From the IMG/VR virus record IMGVR_UViG_3300048837_000693, positions 1 through 29,355 of that record: a DNA stretch of 29,355 nucleotides. One strand, written 5' to 3'. Source of the stretch: a virus. A program made the translations under genes and the position numbers. Positions 5,616 through 12,925 of the stretch are shown here, piece after piece. Position 1 is the stretch's first letter. Every line of letters begins with the position of its first letter. Below the pieces are notes generated by a model. That model ran no database searches. It saw only the letters and a list, made by a program, of their open reading frames with translations, and had not been told where the DNA came from.

Positions 5616-6770
5616 CAAATGCTCCACGCGGCGTGGCAGGAAGCCAGGCGCGGCAAGACCCCGAGCGTCAACCAGCTGCGCTTCGACGTCGATTGGATCG
5701 GCGGGTTGCTGCAGCTGCAGGGGCAGATCAACGCCGGCGCGTGGGAGCCGCGGCCAAGCACGTGCTTCATCGCCACTCGGCCCAAGGCTCGGGAGATCCA
5801 TGCGCCCGACTTCGCCGATCGTGTTGTCCACCACCTCGTAGTGCCCCACCTCGAAGCGCTGTACGAGCCGACCTTCATCCACGATAGCTACGCCAACCGC
5901 CCAGGCAAAGGCACACACGCGGCCGTTCGGCGCTTGCAGGCGTTTGTCCGACAGACCGACGCCGGCGAAGGCGGCGGCTGGTACCTTCAGCTCGACGTGC
6001 ACAACTTCTTCAACTCGATCCATCGGGCAACCCTGTATCGGCTGCTCAAGCGCCGCATGGAGCGCGAACGTCTGCCGCTGGTCTACCAGCGCATCACGCA
6101 CGCCCTGTTGCGACGTTCCCCGCTCGACGCCGGCGTCACTTACCGGGCCACCGGGGCCGAGCGTGCTGCCGTCCCTGCACACAAGCGCCTGGAGAACGCA
6201 CCGCCCGGCTGCGGCCTGCCTATCGGCAACCTGAGCAGCCAGTTCTTCGCCAACGTCTACCTGGACCAGCTCGACCAGTTCGTGAAGCACACGCTCAAGG
6301 CCAAGCGCTATCTGCGCTACGTCGACGACTTCGTTCTGGTCCACCACGACCGCGCCCAGCTGCAAGCCTGGCATGGACATATCGAACGCTTCCTGGCTCA
6401 CCGGCTCGGGCTCTCGCTGAAGGCGGACGTACGACTGCGTCAGCTATCCAGCGGAATCGACTTCCTGGGCTACGTGGTTCGGCCCAGCCACACGCGGGTC
6501 CGGCCTCGCGTGGTCGCGCATGCGCGCCAAGCGCTGACGGCATGGGCCTGCGAGCACGTCACGGAACGCGGGCTGCGCGCCACACCCGCCGATCTGCGCC
6601 GCATTGGCGCCGTCTGGGGCAGCTACCAGGGGCACCTGCAACACGCCGCCAGCTGGCGTCTGCATCGCGATTTCCACCGCCGTTTCCCATGGCTGGCCAG
6701 CGCCACCCGGCCACGCCGATTCGCCCCGTCCGTCGAGGGACGGCTGATGAACTTCCCCTATGGAGTATGA
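5613..6770 (+). CDS. DGR reverse transcriptase
   Basis: 385 aa from ATG 5613, chosen because GGAGG lies 5 bases upstream; an in-frame ATG at 5601 is also possible, and the frame is open all the way through the template from 5385. Reverse-transcriptase motifs in order: LQLDVHNFFNSIHR with catalytic Asp about residue 128; GLPIGNLSSQFFANVYLDQLD, where residues 204-210 IGNLSSQ fit the DGR-type [IVL]GxxxSQ signature rather than the QG signature of retrovirus or group II enzymes; RYVDDFVLV with YVDD at 236-239; then LSLKADVRLRQLSSGIDFLGYVV. No maturase, nuclease or RNase H domain is present, as usual for DGR enzymes. It copies the template RNA with errors opposite adenine and works with Avd. Confidence 0.96.
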   Translation: MQMLHAAWQEARRGKTPSVNQLRFDVDWIGGLLQLQGQINAGAWEPRPSTCFIATRPKAREIHAPDFADRVVHHLVVPHLEALYEPTFIHDSYANRPGKGTHAAVRRLQAFVRQTDAGEGGGWYLQLDVHNFFNSIHRATLYRLLKRRMERERLPLVYQRITHALLRRSPLDAGVTYRATGAERAAVPAHKRLENAPPGCGLPIGNLSSQFFANVYLDQLDQFVKHTLKAKRYLRYVDDFVLVHHDRAQLQAWHGHIERFLAHRLGLSLKADVRLRQLSSGIDFLGYVVRPSHTRVRPRVVAHARQALTAWACEHVTERGLRATPADLRRIGAVWGSYQGHLQHAASWRLHRDFHRRFPWLASATRPRRFAPSVEGRLMNFPYGV

Positions 6771-6774
6771 AGCC

Positions 6775-7026
6775 ATGAGCAACAAGACTGTCGTCGTATA
6801 CGGCCCTGCCGGGAGCGGCAAGACCCATTACGCACAAGCACTCGCCCGCCACTTCGGGCTCGGAACGATCGTGGAAGGCTGGAACGGCCGATCCAAGCTC
6901 CCGGCGACGGGCGTCCTGGCGCTCACGAATGCTGATATCAAGCCGGATCCGGCCGAGCGGCGCGTCTACAGAATCGATGCGGCACTCAAGGCTGCCGGTA
7001 TTGCGGGCGAACAGCGCAATGGTTGA
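6775..7026 (+). CDS. Small P-loop NTPase-like protein
   Basis: 83 aa from ATG 6775, with GGAG at 6762-6765; an ATG at 6760 would add five residues but overlaps the RT stop and has no ribosome site. VVVYGPAGSGKTHYAQALARHFG is a textbook Walker A (GPAGSGKT). VLALTNADI may serve as a Walker B-like strand. At this length it covers only the first half of a usual AAA+ or kinase-type NTPase, so it is either a minimal nucleotide-binding protein or a domain remnant. Phages often have such short genes next to nucleotide-metabolism or recombination genes. Its role with the DGR, if any, is unknown. Confidence 0.75.
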   Translation: MSNKTVVVYGPAGSGKTHYAQALARHFGLGTIVEGWNGRSKLPATGVLALTNADIKPDPAERRVYRIDAALKAAGIAGEQRNG

Positions 7027-7072
7027 GGAACGCCTCTGCAGCCAGTGCGGCCGCTACAAGGTATCGCCCTAG
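7019..7072 (+). CDS. Possible 17-residue zinc-knuckle microprotein
   Basis: ATG 7019 overlaps the end of the P-loop gene; 17 codons ending in TAG, giving MVEERLCSQCGRYKVSP with a CxxC. It could be a real coupled microprotein, or the stub of a larger zinc-ribbon gene cut by the lower-GC segment that starts just downstream. Length alone makes it weak. Confidence 0.25.
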   Translation: MVEERLCSQCGRYKVSP

Positions 7073-7104
7073 ATGCCAGTACCAATTCTCAGCCGGAGAA
7101 AGCT

Positions 7105-8223
7105 ATGAACGAACAGACCGAACACTCTGACGATTCCGCTGTCGAACTTTTCGCCGCCGCCATGAAGGCCAAGATGGCAAAGCAGCGCGAGAAGGGCTAC
7201 GGCGAATGGGATAACCCCGCTGCGTGTCCGGCTGACAGGCTGGCGCGCTGCCTGCGTGAGAGCGTCCTCAAAGGCGACCCGGTAGACGTTGGGAACTTCG
7301 CCATGATGCTGTTCAACCGTGGCGAACGCGGCACGGCGGAACAGCCTTACAACCGCCACAACACGCCGAACCCTCCGACCGCGCTCGACTTCGATCGAGC
7401 CGCCAGCGGTCTGCCGAGCATGAGTTCCATCATCCCGACAACGCCTGCGAGTGAAGTTGACTCAGATGGCATGCGCAAAGAGGCTGACGGATGTCCGAAT
7501 GAACAGGCCGTGCTGCAAATGTGCGCCGCCGAAGACGCCGAACTACTTGGCACAGGTTTCCTAGTCGACGGCCAACAAATCCACCCGTCGCGCGTTACTG
7601 TCGTGGCCCGAGCGTCCACAGCACGGGAGGGGACGCGCCCACTTGCGCCTTCCTTTGGGCAGATCACCATTACCGAAACGCCCGCTGCCGGCGGATGTTA
7701 CGCCGCAATCCAAGAGTGTGTGATGCAGTTGCCGGCCGGCGTCTATTGCGTGGTCCACAAGGATGATCTTGAAGCCCTGCGCGATGCTGCATTCTTCGCC
7801 ACCCCCACCGAACCGACTGCCAGCGGGGCGGAAATAGTGGGCCACAAGACGCTCAGCGACGGCCACGGTGGCTTCCGACACGAACCGCTGACCCGCGCCG
7901 AAGCTGATGCCTTGATCGCGCATTGCGAGTCCGAGGACGAGCGCCGTAAGGCCCTGATGCCGGACGAGCGATCGGCGATCCGGATGATGATGGACGCACA
8001 CACCCGGCTGACCGATATGGGCTGGAAGGATGCCATCTACTGCCCCAAGGACGGCACCGTGTTTGAGGTTATCGAACCGGGCAGCACCGGCATCTTCAAG
8101 TGCCTGTACGAAGGCCAGTGGCCGAAAGGTAGTTGGTGGATTCTTGAAGACAGCGACATGTCGCCTTCGCGCCCCGTGCTTTTCCGTCCGCTGGCCGCGA
8201 CTCTGGTCGGCGGTCGCCCATGA
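7105..8223 (+). CDS. Phage protein with accessory-gene type N-terminus, function unknown
   Basis: 372 aa. ATG 7105 is preceded by GGAG at 7095-7098; the frame is open 60 bases further but without a ribosome site. The N-terminal part (FAAAMKAKMAKQREKGYGEW, then RLARCLRESVLKGDPVDVGNFAMMLFNRGE) is a module found in many phage accessory proteins, some annotated as dATP/dGTP diphosphohydrolases, where it precedes variable segments. The C-terminal part (ARTRL-like DAHTRLTDMGWKDAIYCPKDGTVFEVIEPGSTGIFKCLYEG) resembles a second small domain seen in phage proteins of unknown role. The middle is low-complexity and probably flexible. Base composition is lower in GC and codon use is less biased than in neighbours, which suggests separate acquisition. 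Confidence 0.78.
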   Translation: MNEQTEHSDDSAVELFAAAMKAKMAKQREKGYGEWDNPAACPADRLARCLRESVLKGDPVDVGNFAMMLFNRGERGTAEQPYNRHNTPNPPTALDFDRAASGLPSMSSIIPTTPASEVDSDGMRKEADGCPNEQAVLQMCAAEDAELLGTGFLVDGQQIHPSRVTVVARASTAREGTRPLAPSFGQITITETPAAGGCYAAIQECVMQLPAGVYCVVHKDDLEALRDAAFFATPTEPTASGAEIVGHKTLSDGHGGFRHEPLTRAEADALIAHCESEDERRKALMPDERSAIRMMMDAHTRLTDMGWKDAIYCPKDGTVFEVIEPGSTGIFKCLYEGQWPKGSWWILEDSDMSPSRPVLFRPLAATLVGGRP

Positions 8224-8537
8224 AAGTTCGCTACGCACTCCAGACTGCATGGCCGACAGGCGTTCCTAATCCGGAACGGTTCGATGCGGTCGATTGGTTC
8301 CAAGAGGGCGATATCCCGTTCGTGCCTCACGCCGGACTGATGATCGATTGCGGTGATGGCGACCTTCGTGAAGTGGATACCGTGTACTGGATAGCAAACC
8401 AGCCCGACAGGATCGAGTTGTACTTCGCGGACGAGAATGTCGTCCGCGAGTTCGCGTACTGGGCTTCAGGCGGCTGGGAAACCACCGATCTTGTAGCTCC
8501 GCAGAAAAAGACCTCGAGGGACAAACGGCGTGGCTGA
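8220..8537 (+). CDS. Hypothetical phage protein
   Basis: 105 aa, ATG overlapping the previous stop (ATGA). The sequence is mostly acidic with several aromatic residues (WFQEGDIPF, DTVYWIANQPDRIELYF, FAYWASGGWETTD) and ends in a short basic tail (KKTSRDKRRG). No domain is recognised. It belongs to the same lower-GC block as the upstream gene and probably moved with it. Confidence 0.7.
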   Translation: MKVRYALQTAWPTGVPNPERFDAVDWFQEGDIPFVPHAGLMIDCGDGDLREVDTVYWIANQPDRIELYFADENVVREFAYWASGGWETTDLVAPQKKTSRDKRRG

Positions 8538-9654
8538 CCACACCCAAATCGAGTGGACCGACGCCACCTGGAACCCGATCACGGGCTGCAGCGTCGTCTC
8601 GGCCGGCTGCAAGCACTGCTACGCTATGAAGCTGGCCGGCACCCGCCTGCAGCACCACCCCAGCCGGGCCGGCCTTACGGTCGAGACCAAGGCTGGGCCC
8701 GTCTGGAGTGGCCAGGTGCGCTTCAACGAGCAGTGGCTCGACCAGCCGATGAAGTGGAAGCGGCCGCGACGCATCTTCGTCTGCGCCCATGGCGACCTGT
8801 TTCACGAGTCGGTGCCATTCGACTGGATCGATCGCGTGTTCGCAGTGATGGCGCTCGCGCCGCACCACACGTTCCAGGTCCTCACGAAGCGGCCGGCGCG
8901 GATGCTTGAGTACATTGCCTACGACGCTGACATCGGGCGCGCGGGCTTCGTCGAAGGGCGCGCCAGGCAAATGGCCACCATTCCGGCGCACCTGACGCTT
9001 GCCACCGCCTGGCCCTTCCGAAACGTTTGGCTCGGCGTCAGCGTCGAGGACCAGGCGACGGCCGACGAGCGAATCCCGCTGCTGCTGGAGACGCCGGCAG
9101 CGGTGCGGTGGATATCCGCTGAGCCGCTGCTCGGTCCGGTGGATCTTACCGACGTCGACGGCGGCGCATGGCGAGGCCTGCCGGCCGAGGAATGGCTCGA
9201 TGACATGGATGACGACGACAGCCCGCCGGCGATGCGCATCGACGCGCTGGCCGGCGAGAAGCTGCACCGGTTCGGCGACTATGTCGAGCGGTGCCCCCGG
9301 ATCGACTGGGCCGTCGCCGGCGGCGAGTCCGGAACCGGCGCGCGGCCGATGCACCCGGATTGGGCACGTTCGCTGCGCGACCAGTGTGCAGACGCCAGCG
9401 TGCCGTTCCTGTTTAAGCAGTGGGGCGCGTGGGCGCCGGACTGGGAAGGTGCGATGACATGCGAGTCCTGCGGCGCTACGAAGCACGACGCCGCTGTGAT
9501 GCGAAAGGGAGTCGACGAATGCAGCAACTGCGGCGAGCGCTTCTGGCTCGAGGCTCAGCGGCCGCTCAACAGCCTGCGCCTAGCCGGCAAGAAGGCCGCT
9601 GGCCGCCTGCTCGATGGCGTCCAACACGACGGATACCCTGAGACGGTGGTCTGA
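8530..9654 (+). CDS. Phage Gp37/Gp68 family protein (DUF5131) with an extra zinc-ribbon insertion
   Basis: 374 aa from GTG 8530. The N-terminus (IEWTDATWNPITGCSVVSAGCKHCYA) is diagnostic for the Gp37/Gp68 family, with cysteines 20, 27 and 30 in a Cx6Cx2C cluster like that of radical-SAM enzymes. Further family blocks are FVCAHGDLFHE, HTFQVLTKRP, NVWLGVSVEDQ, RWISAEPLLGP, DWAVAGGESGTGARP and KKAAGRLLDGVQHDGYPE. Iron-sulfur radical chemistry is likely but the substrate is unknown. Between the FLFKQWG block and the C-terminal block it has CESC (311-314) and CSNC (331-334), an added zinc ribbon not needed for the family fold. Confidence 0.9.
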   Translation: MADHTQIEWTDATWNPITGCSVVSAGCKHCYAMKLAGTRLQHHPSRAGLTVETKAGPVWSGQVRFNEQWLDQPMKWKRPRRIFVCAHGDLFHESVPFDWIDRVFAVMALAPHHTFQVLTKRPARMLEYIAYDADIGRAGFVEGRARQMATIPAHLTLATAWPFRNVWLGVSVEDQATADERIPLLLETPAAVRWISAEPLLGPVDLTDVDGGAWRGLPAEEWLDDMDDDDSPPAMRIDALAGEKLHRFGDYVERCPRIDWAVAGGESGTGARPMHPDWARSLRDQCADASVPFLFKQWGAWAPDWEGAMTCESCGATKHDAAVMRKGVDECSNCGERFWLEAQRPLNSLRLAGKKAAGRLLDGVQHDGYPETVV

Positions 9655-9812
9655 TGTCTAGCTTGCACCCCGCCCTGCTGCAGCTAATCGAGGCCCTGGC
9701 CCAGCAGGCTGCGCACGAGGATTATCTGGCGGCTCAGGCCGCACAGCAGCAGCCTGACGGCGAGCAGCGCACGAAGCCCGTCCCGTTGCCCGCTACCGAG
9801 CGGGCGGCGTAG
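9654..9812 (+). CDS. Small phage protein upstream of recombinase
   Basis: 52 aa. The ATG overlaps the Gp37/Gp68 stop (TGATG) and the gene ends in TAG, a rare stop in this window. LHPALLQLIEALAQQAAHEDYLAAQAAQQQ is predicted to be one or two amphipathic helices, followed by a Pro-rich tail. Short helical genes of this kind often sit just before serine or tyrosine integrases in related phages. No function can be assigned from the sequence. Confidence 0.6.
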   Translation: MSSLHPALLQLIEALAQQAAHEDYLAAQAAQQQPDGEQRTKPVPLPATERAA

Positions 9813-9822
9813 GGTTCGCGCC

Positions 9823-10143
9823 ATGAAGCTCAGGTCCGTCACGCCCGCGCCCCGGCCGCCACAGCACTGGAAGGTCATGCTGCCGTGCCCGTTCTGCGAC
9901 GGCGAAGCCAAGATGCTCAGCTCGGCGATGCTAAGTGTCCCGAACTTCGGCAGCAACGCGTGTGTGATTTGTTCGCGCTGTGGGAGCGGCGGCCCTGTCG
10001 TGGAGCCCGTGAAGGAATACCGCACGCTTGAAGCGATCGAGCGGCATGCGGTCAGGCTGTGGAACCGCCGCGGATCACATCAGGCAGCAGAGTGGAAGCT
10101 CCGCCGCATCGCCCAGATACTGAACAGCGAGCACGCCGGCTGA
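9823..10143 (+). CDS. Lar-like zinc-ribbon protein (restriction alleviation family type)
   Basis: 106 aa from ATG 9823. The CPFCDGEAKM block (Cys 22 and 25), the CVICSRCGSGGP block (Cys 47, 50, 53) and the closing AVRLWNRRG block (WNRR 80-83) follow the order of the Lar / phage zinc-ribbon family, in which the final WNxR is the best conserved feature. The founding member, Rac prophage Lar, eases type I restriction; most phage relatives are untested. Its stop overlaps the recombinase start (TGATG), so it is co-translated with the integration gene. Confidence 0.8.
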   Translation: MKLRSVTPAPRPPQHWKVMLPCPFCDGEAKMLSSAMLSVPNFGSNACVICSRCGSGGPVVEPVKEYRTLEAIERHAVRLWNRRGSHQAAEWKLRRIAQILNSEHAG

Positions 10144-11699
10144 TGCGCATCGCCGCGTACGCCCGTTACAGCTCCGACGCTCAACGCGAGGCGTCCCTCG
10201 AGGACCAGCTGCGGAACTGCCGCGCCTACTGCACGCGCATGGGCTGGCCGGCGCCGGCGGAGTACCAAGACGCTGCGATCAGCGGCAGCCGTAACGACCG
10301 GCCGGGCTACCTGCGCCTGCTGGCCGATGCCACTCGCGTCGACGTGATCCTGGTGGACGACCTGAGCCGGCTCAGCCGCGACAGCATCGAAAGCGCCACG
10401 GCGATCCGGCGCCTGAAGTTCGCGGGCGTGCGCGTGGTCGGCGTCAGCGACGGCTACGACACGGCGCAGAAGGGCCACAAGGCCAACGGCGCGCTGCGCG
10501 GGCTGATGTCCGAGCTCTACCTCGACGACCTGGCCGAGAAGACCCACCGCGGCCTGACTGGGCGCGCACTGGCGGGCGCCAGCGCCGGCGGCCTGCCGTT
10601 CGGTTACGCCGTGGGCGTGAAGGCTGGCCAGCGAATCGTCGAAGAGCTGCAAGCGGACGTGGTGCGCCGCATCTTCTCCGAGTATCTGGCCGGCGGCACG
10701 CCGCGCTCGATCGCCGCGGGCCTGAATCGGGACGGCGTCCCCAGCGCGCGGCTAGGCAAGTCCTGGGCCGCGTCGGCCATCCATGGCGACGTGAAGCGCG
10801 GCATCGGCATCCTCGCCAACCCGATCTACATCGGGCGCCAGGTCTGGAACCGGAGCCACTGGATCAAGCACCCGGACACCGGCCGCCGGATTCGCCAGGA
10901 GCGCCCGCGCGAGGACTGGATCGAGCAGATCCTGCCCGAGCTGGCGATCGTTGACCGCGCGACGTGGGACGCCGTGCAGGCGCGAATCAAGCGCCAGGGC
11001 GCGTGCACCGGCAAGCGCGGCGGGCCAGGCCGGCCGCCGAAGTACCTGCTCAGCGGGCTGCTCCGCTGCGCCGAATGCGGCGGGCCGCTGGTCATGGTCG
11101 ACGCCAAGGCCTACGCCTGTTCGGTGGCCAAGGAGCGCGGCACCTGCGGCAGCCGCCTGCGCCTGCCGCGGCGCGAGGCCGAGGCGAACCTGCTCGCCGG
11201 CGTGCAGCAGCAGCTGCTGAGCGACGAGGCGTTCGCCGCGTTCCGCAAGGCCTACGCCGCGGCCGCCAAGGCGCGCAAGCCGGACAGCGACGCCGCAGCG
11301 CAGCGCCTGGCGACCGCCGAGCGCGAGCGCGGCAACCTGATGGCGGCCTTGCGCGCGGGAATCATCACGCCGACCACGAAGGCCGAGCTGCTGTCGTGCG
11401 AGGCGGCGGTGGCCAACGCCCAGGCCGAGCTTGAGCACGCACGCGCGACCACGCCGGCGCGCCTGGTGCCGCAGCTTAAGGAACGGTGGGAAGGTATCGT
11501 CGCAGCCCTGGCGCAGCGTGGCCGGAACATGCCGGCGGCACGGGATGCGCTGCGAGAATTGATCGGCGAAGCGATCGTCAGAAACGAAAACGGCGCGATC
11601 CTGTTAGAGATCACGCCGTGTCCGATTAACGTGGTAGCGGGGGCAGGATTCGTGGGCTATCTGCCCGGGCCCGTCCGCATCCAGCTAGTTGGCTCATGA
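10143..11699 (+). CDS. int: Large serine recombinase (phage integrase)
   Basis: 518 aa. The start ATG 10143 overlaps the upstream stop; the frame is open farther upstream, but that sequence is the Lar-like gene in another frame. Residues 1-140 are the resolvase catalytic domain: AAYARYSSDAQREASLEDQL gives nucleophile Ser10, and VDDLSRLSRD plus the GLMSELYLDDLAEKTHRG helix complete the active site. Residues 150-260 are the recombinase domain (GGLPFGYAV, IFSEYLAGGTPRSIAAGLNRDGVPS). A zinc ribbon (Cys 309, 312, 326, 335) and a coiled coil (about 350-440) follow. It should carry out attP x attB integration. The C-terminal part of its gene contains a tRNA-like att core. Confidence 0.95.
   Translation: MRIAAYARYSSDAQREASLEDQLRNCRAYCTRMGWPAPAEYQDAAISGSRNDRPGYLRLLADATRVDVILVDDLSRLSRDSIESATAIRRLKFAGVRVVGVSDGYDTAQKGHKANGALRGLMSELYLDDLAEKTHRGLTGRALAGASAGGLPFGYAVGVKAGQRIVEELQADVVRRIFSEYLAGGTPRSIAAGLNRDGVPSARLGKSWAASAIHGDVKRGIGILANPIYIGRQVWNRSHWIKHPDTGRRIRQERPREDWIEQILPELAIVDRATWDAVQARIKRQGACTGKRGGPGRPPKYLLSGLLRCAECGGPLVMVDAKAYACSVAKERGTCGSRLRLPRREAEANLLAGVQQQLLSDEAFAAFRKAYAAAAKARKPDSDAAAQRLATAERERGNLMAALRAGIITPTTKAELLSCEAAVANAQAELEHARATTPARLVPQLKERWEGIVAALAQRGRNMPAARDALRELIGEAIVRNENGAILLEITPCPINVVAGAGFVGYLPGPVRIQLVGS
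11632..11652 (+). other. Putative attachment core: tRNA 3' end in reverse complement
   Basis: Read on the minus strand, these 21 bases are a perfect tRNA 3' end: the CGAAT half of a T-loop, CCTGC T-stem strand, CCCCGCT acceptor strand, discriminator A and CCA. The upstream part of a tRNA is absent, so it is not a gene. It lies inside the last 25 codons of the serine recombinase. The GCGGGG acceptor strand it would pair with is the kind seen in initiator tRNA-Met, but the isoacceptor is not certain. An inverted repeat CTGCCCG/CGGGCAG (11661-11667, 11702-11708) lies beside it. Confidence 0.6.
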
Positions 11700-11733
11700 T
11701 ACGGGCAGGCACCCGGCGGCGCAAGGCGGGGGC

Positions 11734-11949
11734 CTAACCGGCCTTCTGTGAGGCCATCTCCCGCGCCAGCGCCTCAGCCTGGCCCAGCTACGCCCGCATG
11801 CCCTCGACGGCCACCAGCGCCTCCTCCAGCCCGCCCTGACCCGCTGACAGCCGGCACAGCGCCTGCCGCAGCCCGTCGGCCTGGCATTCGAGGGTGCGCC
11901 CCTGGACTTGGGCAGCCGTGTAGAGGCGGGAGGCGTCGTTGCGTGGCAT
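11734..11949 (-). pseudogene. Small coiled-coil phage gene interrupted by in-frame TAG
   Basis: From ATG 11949 the frame encodes 53 residues (MPRNDASRLYTAAQVQGRTL, then a helical Gln/Leu/Ala-rich stretch) up to TAG at 11788-11790. It then continues in the same frame for 17 more codons (LGQAEALAREMASQKAG) to a second TAG at 11734-11736. The helical heptad character runs across the first TAG, so the ancestral product was probably 71 residues long. It is the last gene of the minus-strand operon and converges on the integrase gene. It is either a nonsense-mutated gene or one expressed by amber readthrough. A short 53-aa product is also possible. It fills the 300-bp gap between the integrase and the methylase; no clear terminator was found there. 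Confidence 0.5.
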
Positions 11950-12001
11950 CCGGGAACGATAGGGGGCTGCGGCTCAAGATAATCAGGCGCCCGGGCTGGC
12001 G

Positions 12002-12793
12002 TTAAATCAACTGCGCCTGACGATCGTCCCAGCTCTTGATGATCAGCTCGCCCGCAGGCTGTTCCCTGCCCTCCCGACCCACCGTGTACCGGATTTGCAG
12101 TGGGATCATCGCGAACCCCTCGAACACTCGGCGAATCTCCGGATGGTCGTTAATCGACAGCACCGCCCTCCCCTGCAAGCTGCGCATCAGATCGGCCATG
12201 CGCTCGTACTCGCCGAAGGGGAAGTCGACACCGTAGCCCTCGGTCTCCCAGTAGGGCGGATCCAGATAGTGCAGCGTGGCCGGGCGATCGTAGCGCTGCA
12301 GGCAGTCGTGCCAGGGCAGGTGCTCGACGATCACGTTGGCCAGGCGCACATGCACGGCGCTGAGCTCCTCCTCGATACGCAGCAGGTTCAGCCGGGGCCC
12401 GCTGCCGCTGGCCACGTAGCCGAAGTTCTGGCCGGAGACCTTGCCGCCGAAGGCCAGCTTCTGCAGGTAGTAGAACCTGGCCGCCCGCTGGATGTCCGTC
12501 AGGGTCTCGGGCCGCTCGAGCTGGCACCACTCGAAAAGCTGCCTCGAGACCAGGGACCACCGGAACATGCGGACGAACTCGTCCAGGTGGTGCCGCACGC
12601 AGCGGTACAGGTTCACCAGCTCGCCGTTGATATCGTTGAGGACCTCCACCGGCGCCGGCGTCGGCCGCAGAAGAAGCGCGGCCGCGCCGCCGGCGAAGGC
12701 CTCGACGTAGCATTCGTGGGCCGGGAAGTGGGGGTACAGGTGTTTCAGGAGCCGGCGCTTGCCGCCTGGCCAGGGAATGATGGGATTGGGCAT
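12002..12793 (-). CDS. Dam-type DNA N6-adenine methyltransferase
   Basis: 263 aa, D12 class of N6-adenine methylases. PWPGGKRRLLKHL is motif X (S-adenosylmethionine-binding Gly-Gly-Lys), YVEAFAGGAAALLLRP is motif I with the FxGG loop, EVLNDINGELVNLY is the following acidic strand, and HYLDPPYW is catalytic motif IV (DPPY). Length matches Dam-like phage enzymes. It is expected to methylate adenine in a short recognition sequence, which the protein sequence does not reveal; protection against host restriction or packaging control are usual phage roles. The gene lies at the end of the late operon, after a hairpin-rich spacer, with AAGG about 9 bases before its ATG. Confidence 0.93.
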   Translation of the reverse strand: MPNPIIPWPGGKRRLLKHLYPHFPAHECYVEAFAGGAAALLLRPTPAPVEVLNDINGELVNLYRCVRHHLDEFVRMFRWSLVSRQLFEWCQLERPETLTDIQRAARFYYLQKLAFGGKVSGQNFGYVASGSGPRLNLLRIEEELSAVHVRLANVIVEHLPWHDCLQRYDRPATLHYLDPPYWETEGYGVDFPFGEYERMADLMRSLQGRAVLSINDHPEIRRVFEGFAMIPLQIRYTVGREGREQPAGELIIKSWDDRQAQLI

Positions 12794-12827
12794 GTCTCAA
12801 CCTTTGCGATCCAAGGGGTAGAACCTT

Positions 12828-12855
12828 GGCCCTCTCCCGCGGGGGAGGCAGGGCC
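12828..12855. other. Hairpin-forming inverted repeat
   Basis: GGCCCT (12828-12833) pairs with AGGGCC (12850-12855), and CTCCC inside pairs with GGGAG apart from a small bulge, making an 11-bp GC-rich stem. It resembles extragenic palindromes of high-GC proteobacteria. No function is assigned. Confidence 0.5.
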
Positions 12856-12866
12856 TTGGCTGGGAT

Positions 12867-12890
12867 CACGCGGGTTGCTCGCGTGTTTTT
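12867..12890 (+). terminator. Intrinsic-terminator-like hairpin reading rightwards
   Basis: CACGCG (12867-12872) and CGCGTG (12880-12885) form a 6-bp GC stem with a 7-base loop, followed at once by TTTTT on the plus strand. The orientation would stop plus-strand (antisense to the late operon) transcription, since no plus-strand gene precedes it closely. Confidence 0.45.
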
Positions 12891-12893
12891 GGT

Positions 12894-12925
12894 GGCTGCG
12901 CCGGTGTTCGAGCACTGGCGCAGCC
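12894..12925. other. Strong 13-bp hairpin
   Basis: GGCTGCGCC (12894-12902) and GGCGCAGCC (12917-12925) pair perfectly. A G-U pair and GTG/CAC continue the stem inward to a 6-base loop TTCGAG. It lies 42 bases from the stop of the 12967-13188 gene on the minus strand and could stabilise or end the late mRNA before the methylase. No U-run follows on the minus strand. Confidence 0.55.

Noticed and set aside
11632-11652. A tRNA gene
   Set aside because: Only the last 21 bases of a tRNA are present. There is no anticodon arm, D-arm or 5' acceptor strand next to it, so it can be only an att fragment.
11700-11733. Terminator between the convergent operons
   Set aside because: An AAGGC/GCCTT repeat is present at 11723-11745, but the stem is short with a mismatch and there is no T-run on either strand.
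12867-12925. Promoter of the methylase gene
   Set aside because: I could not find convincing -35 and -10 boxes; the dominant features are inverted repeats.
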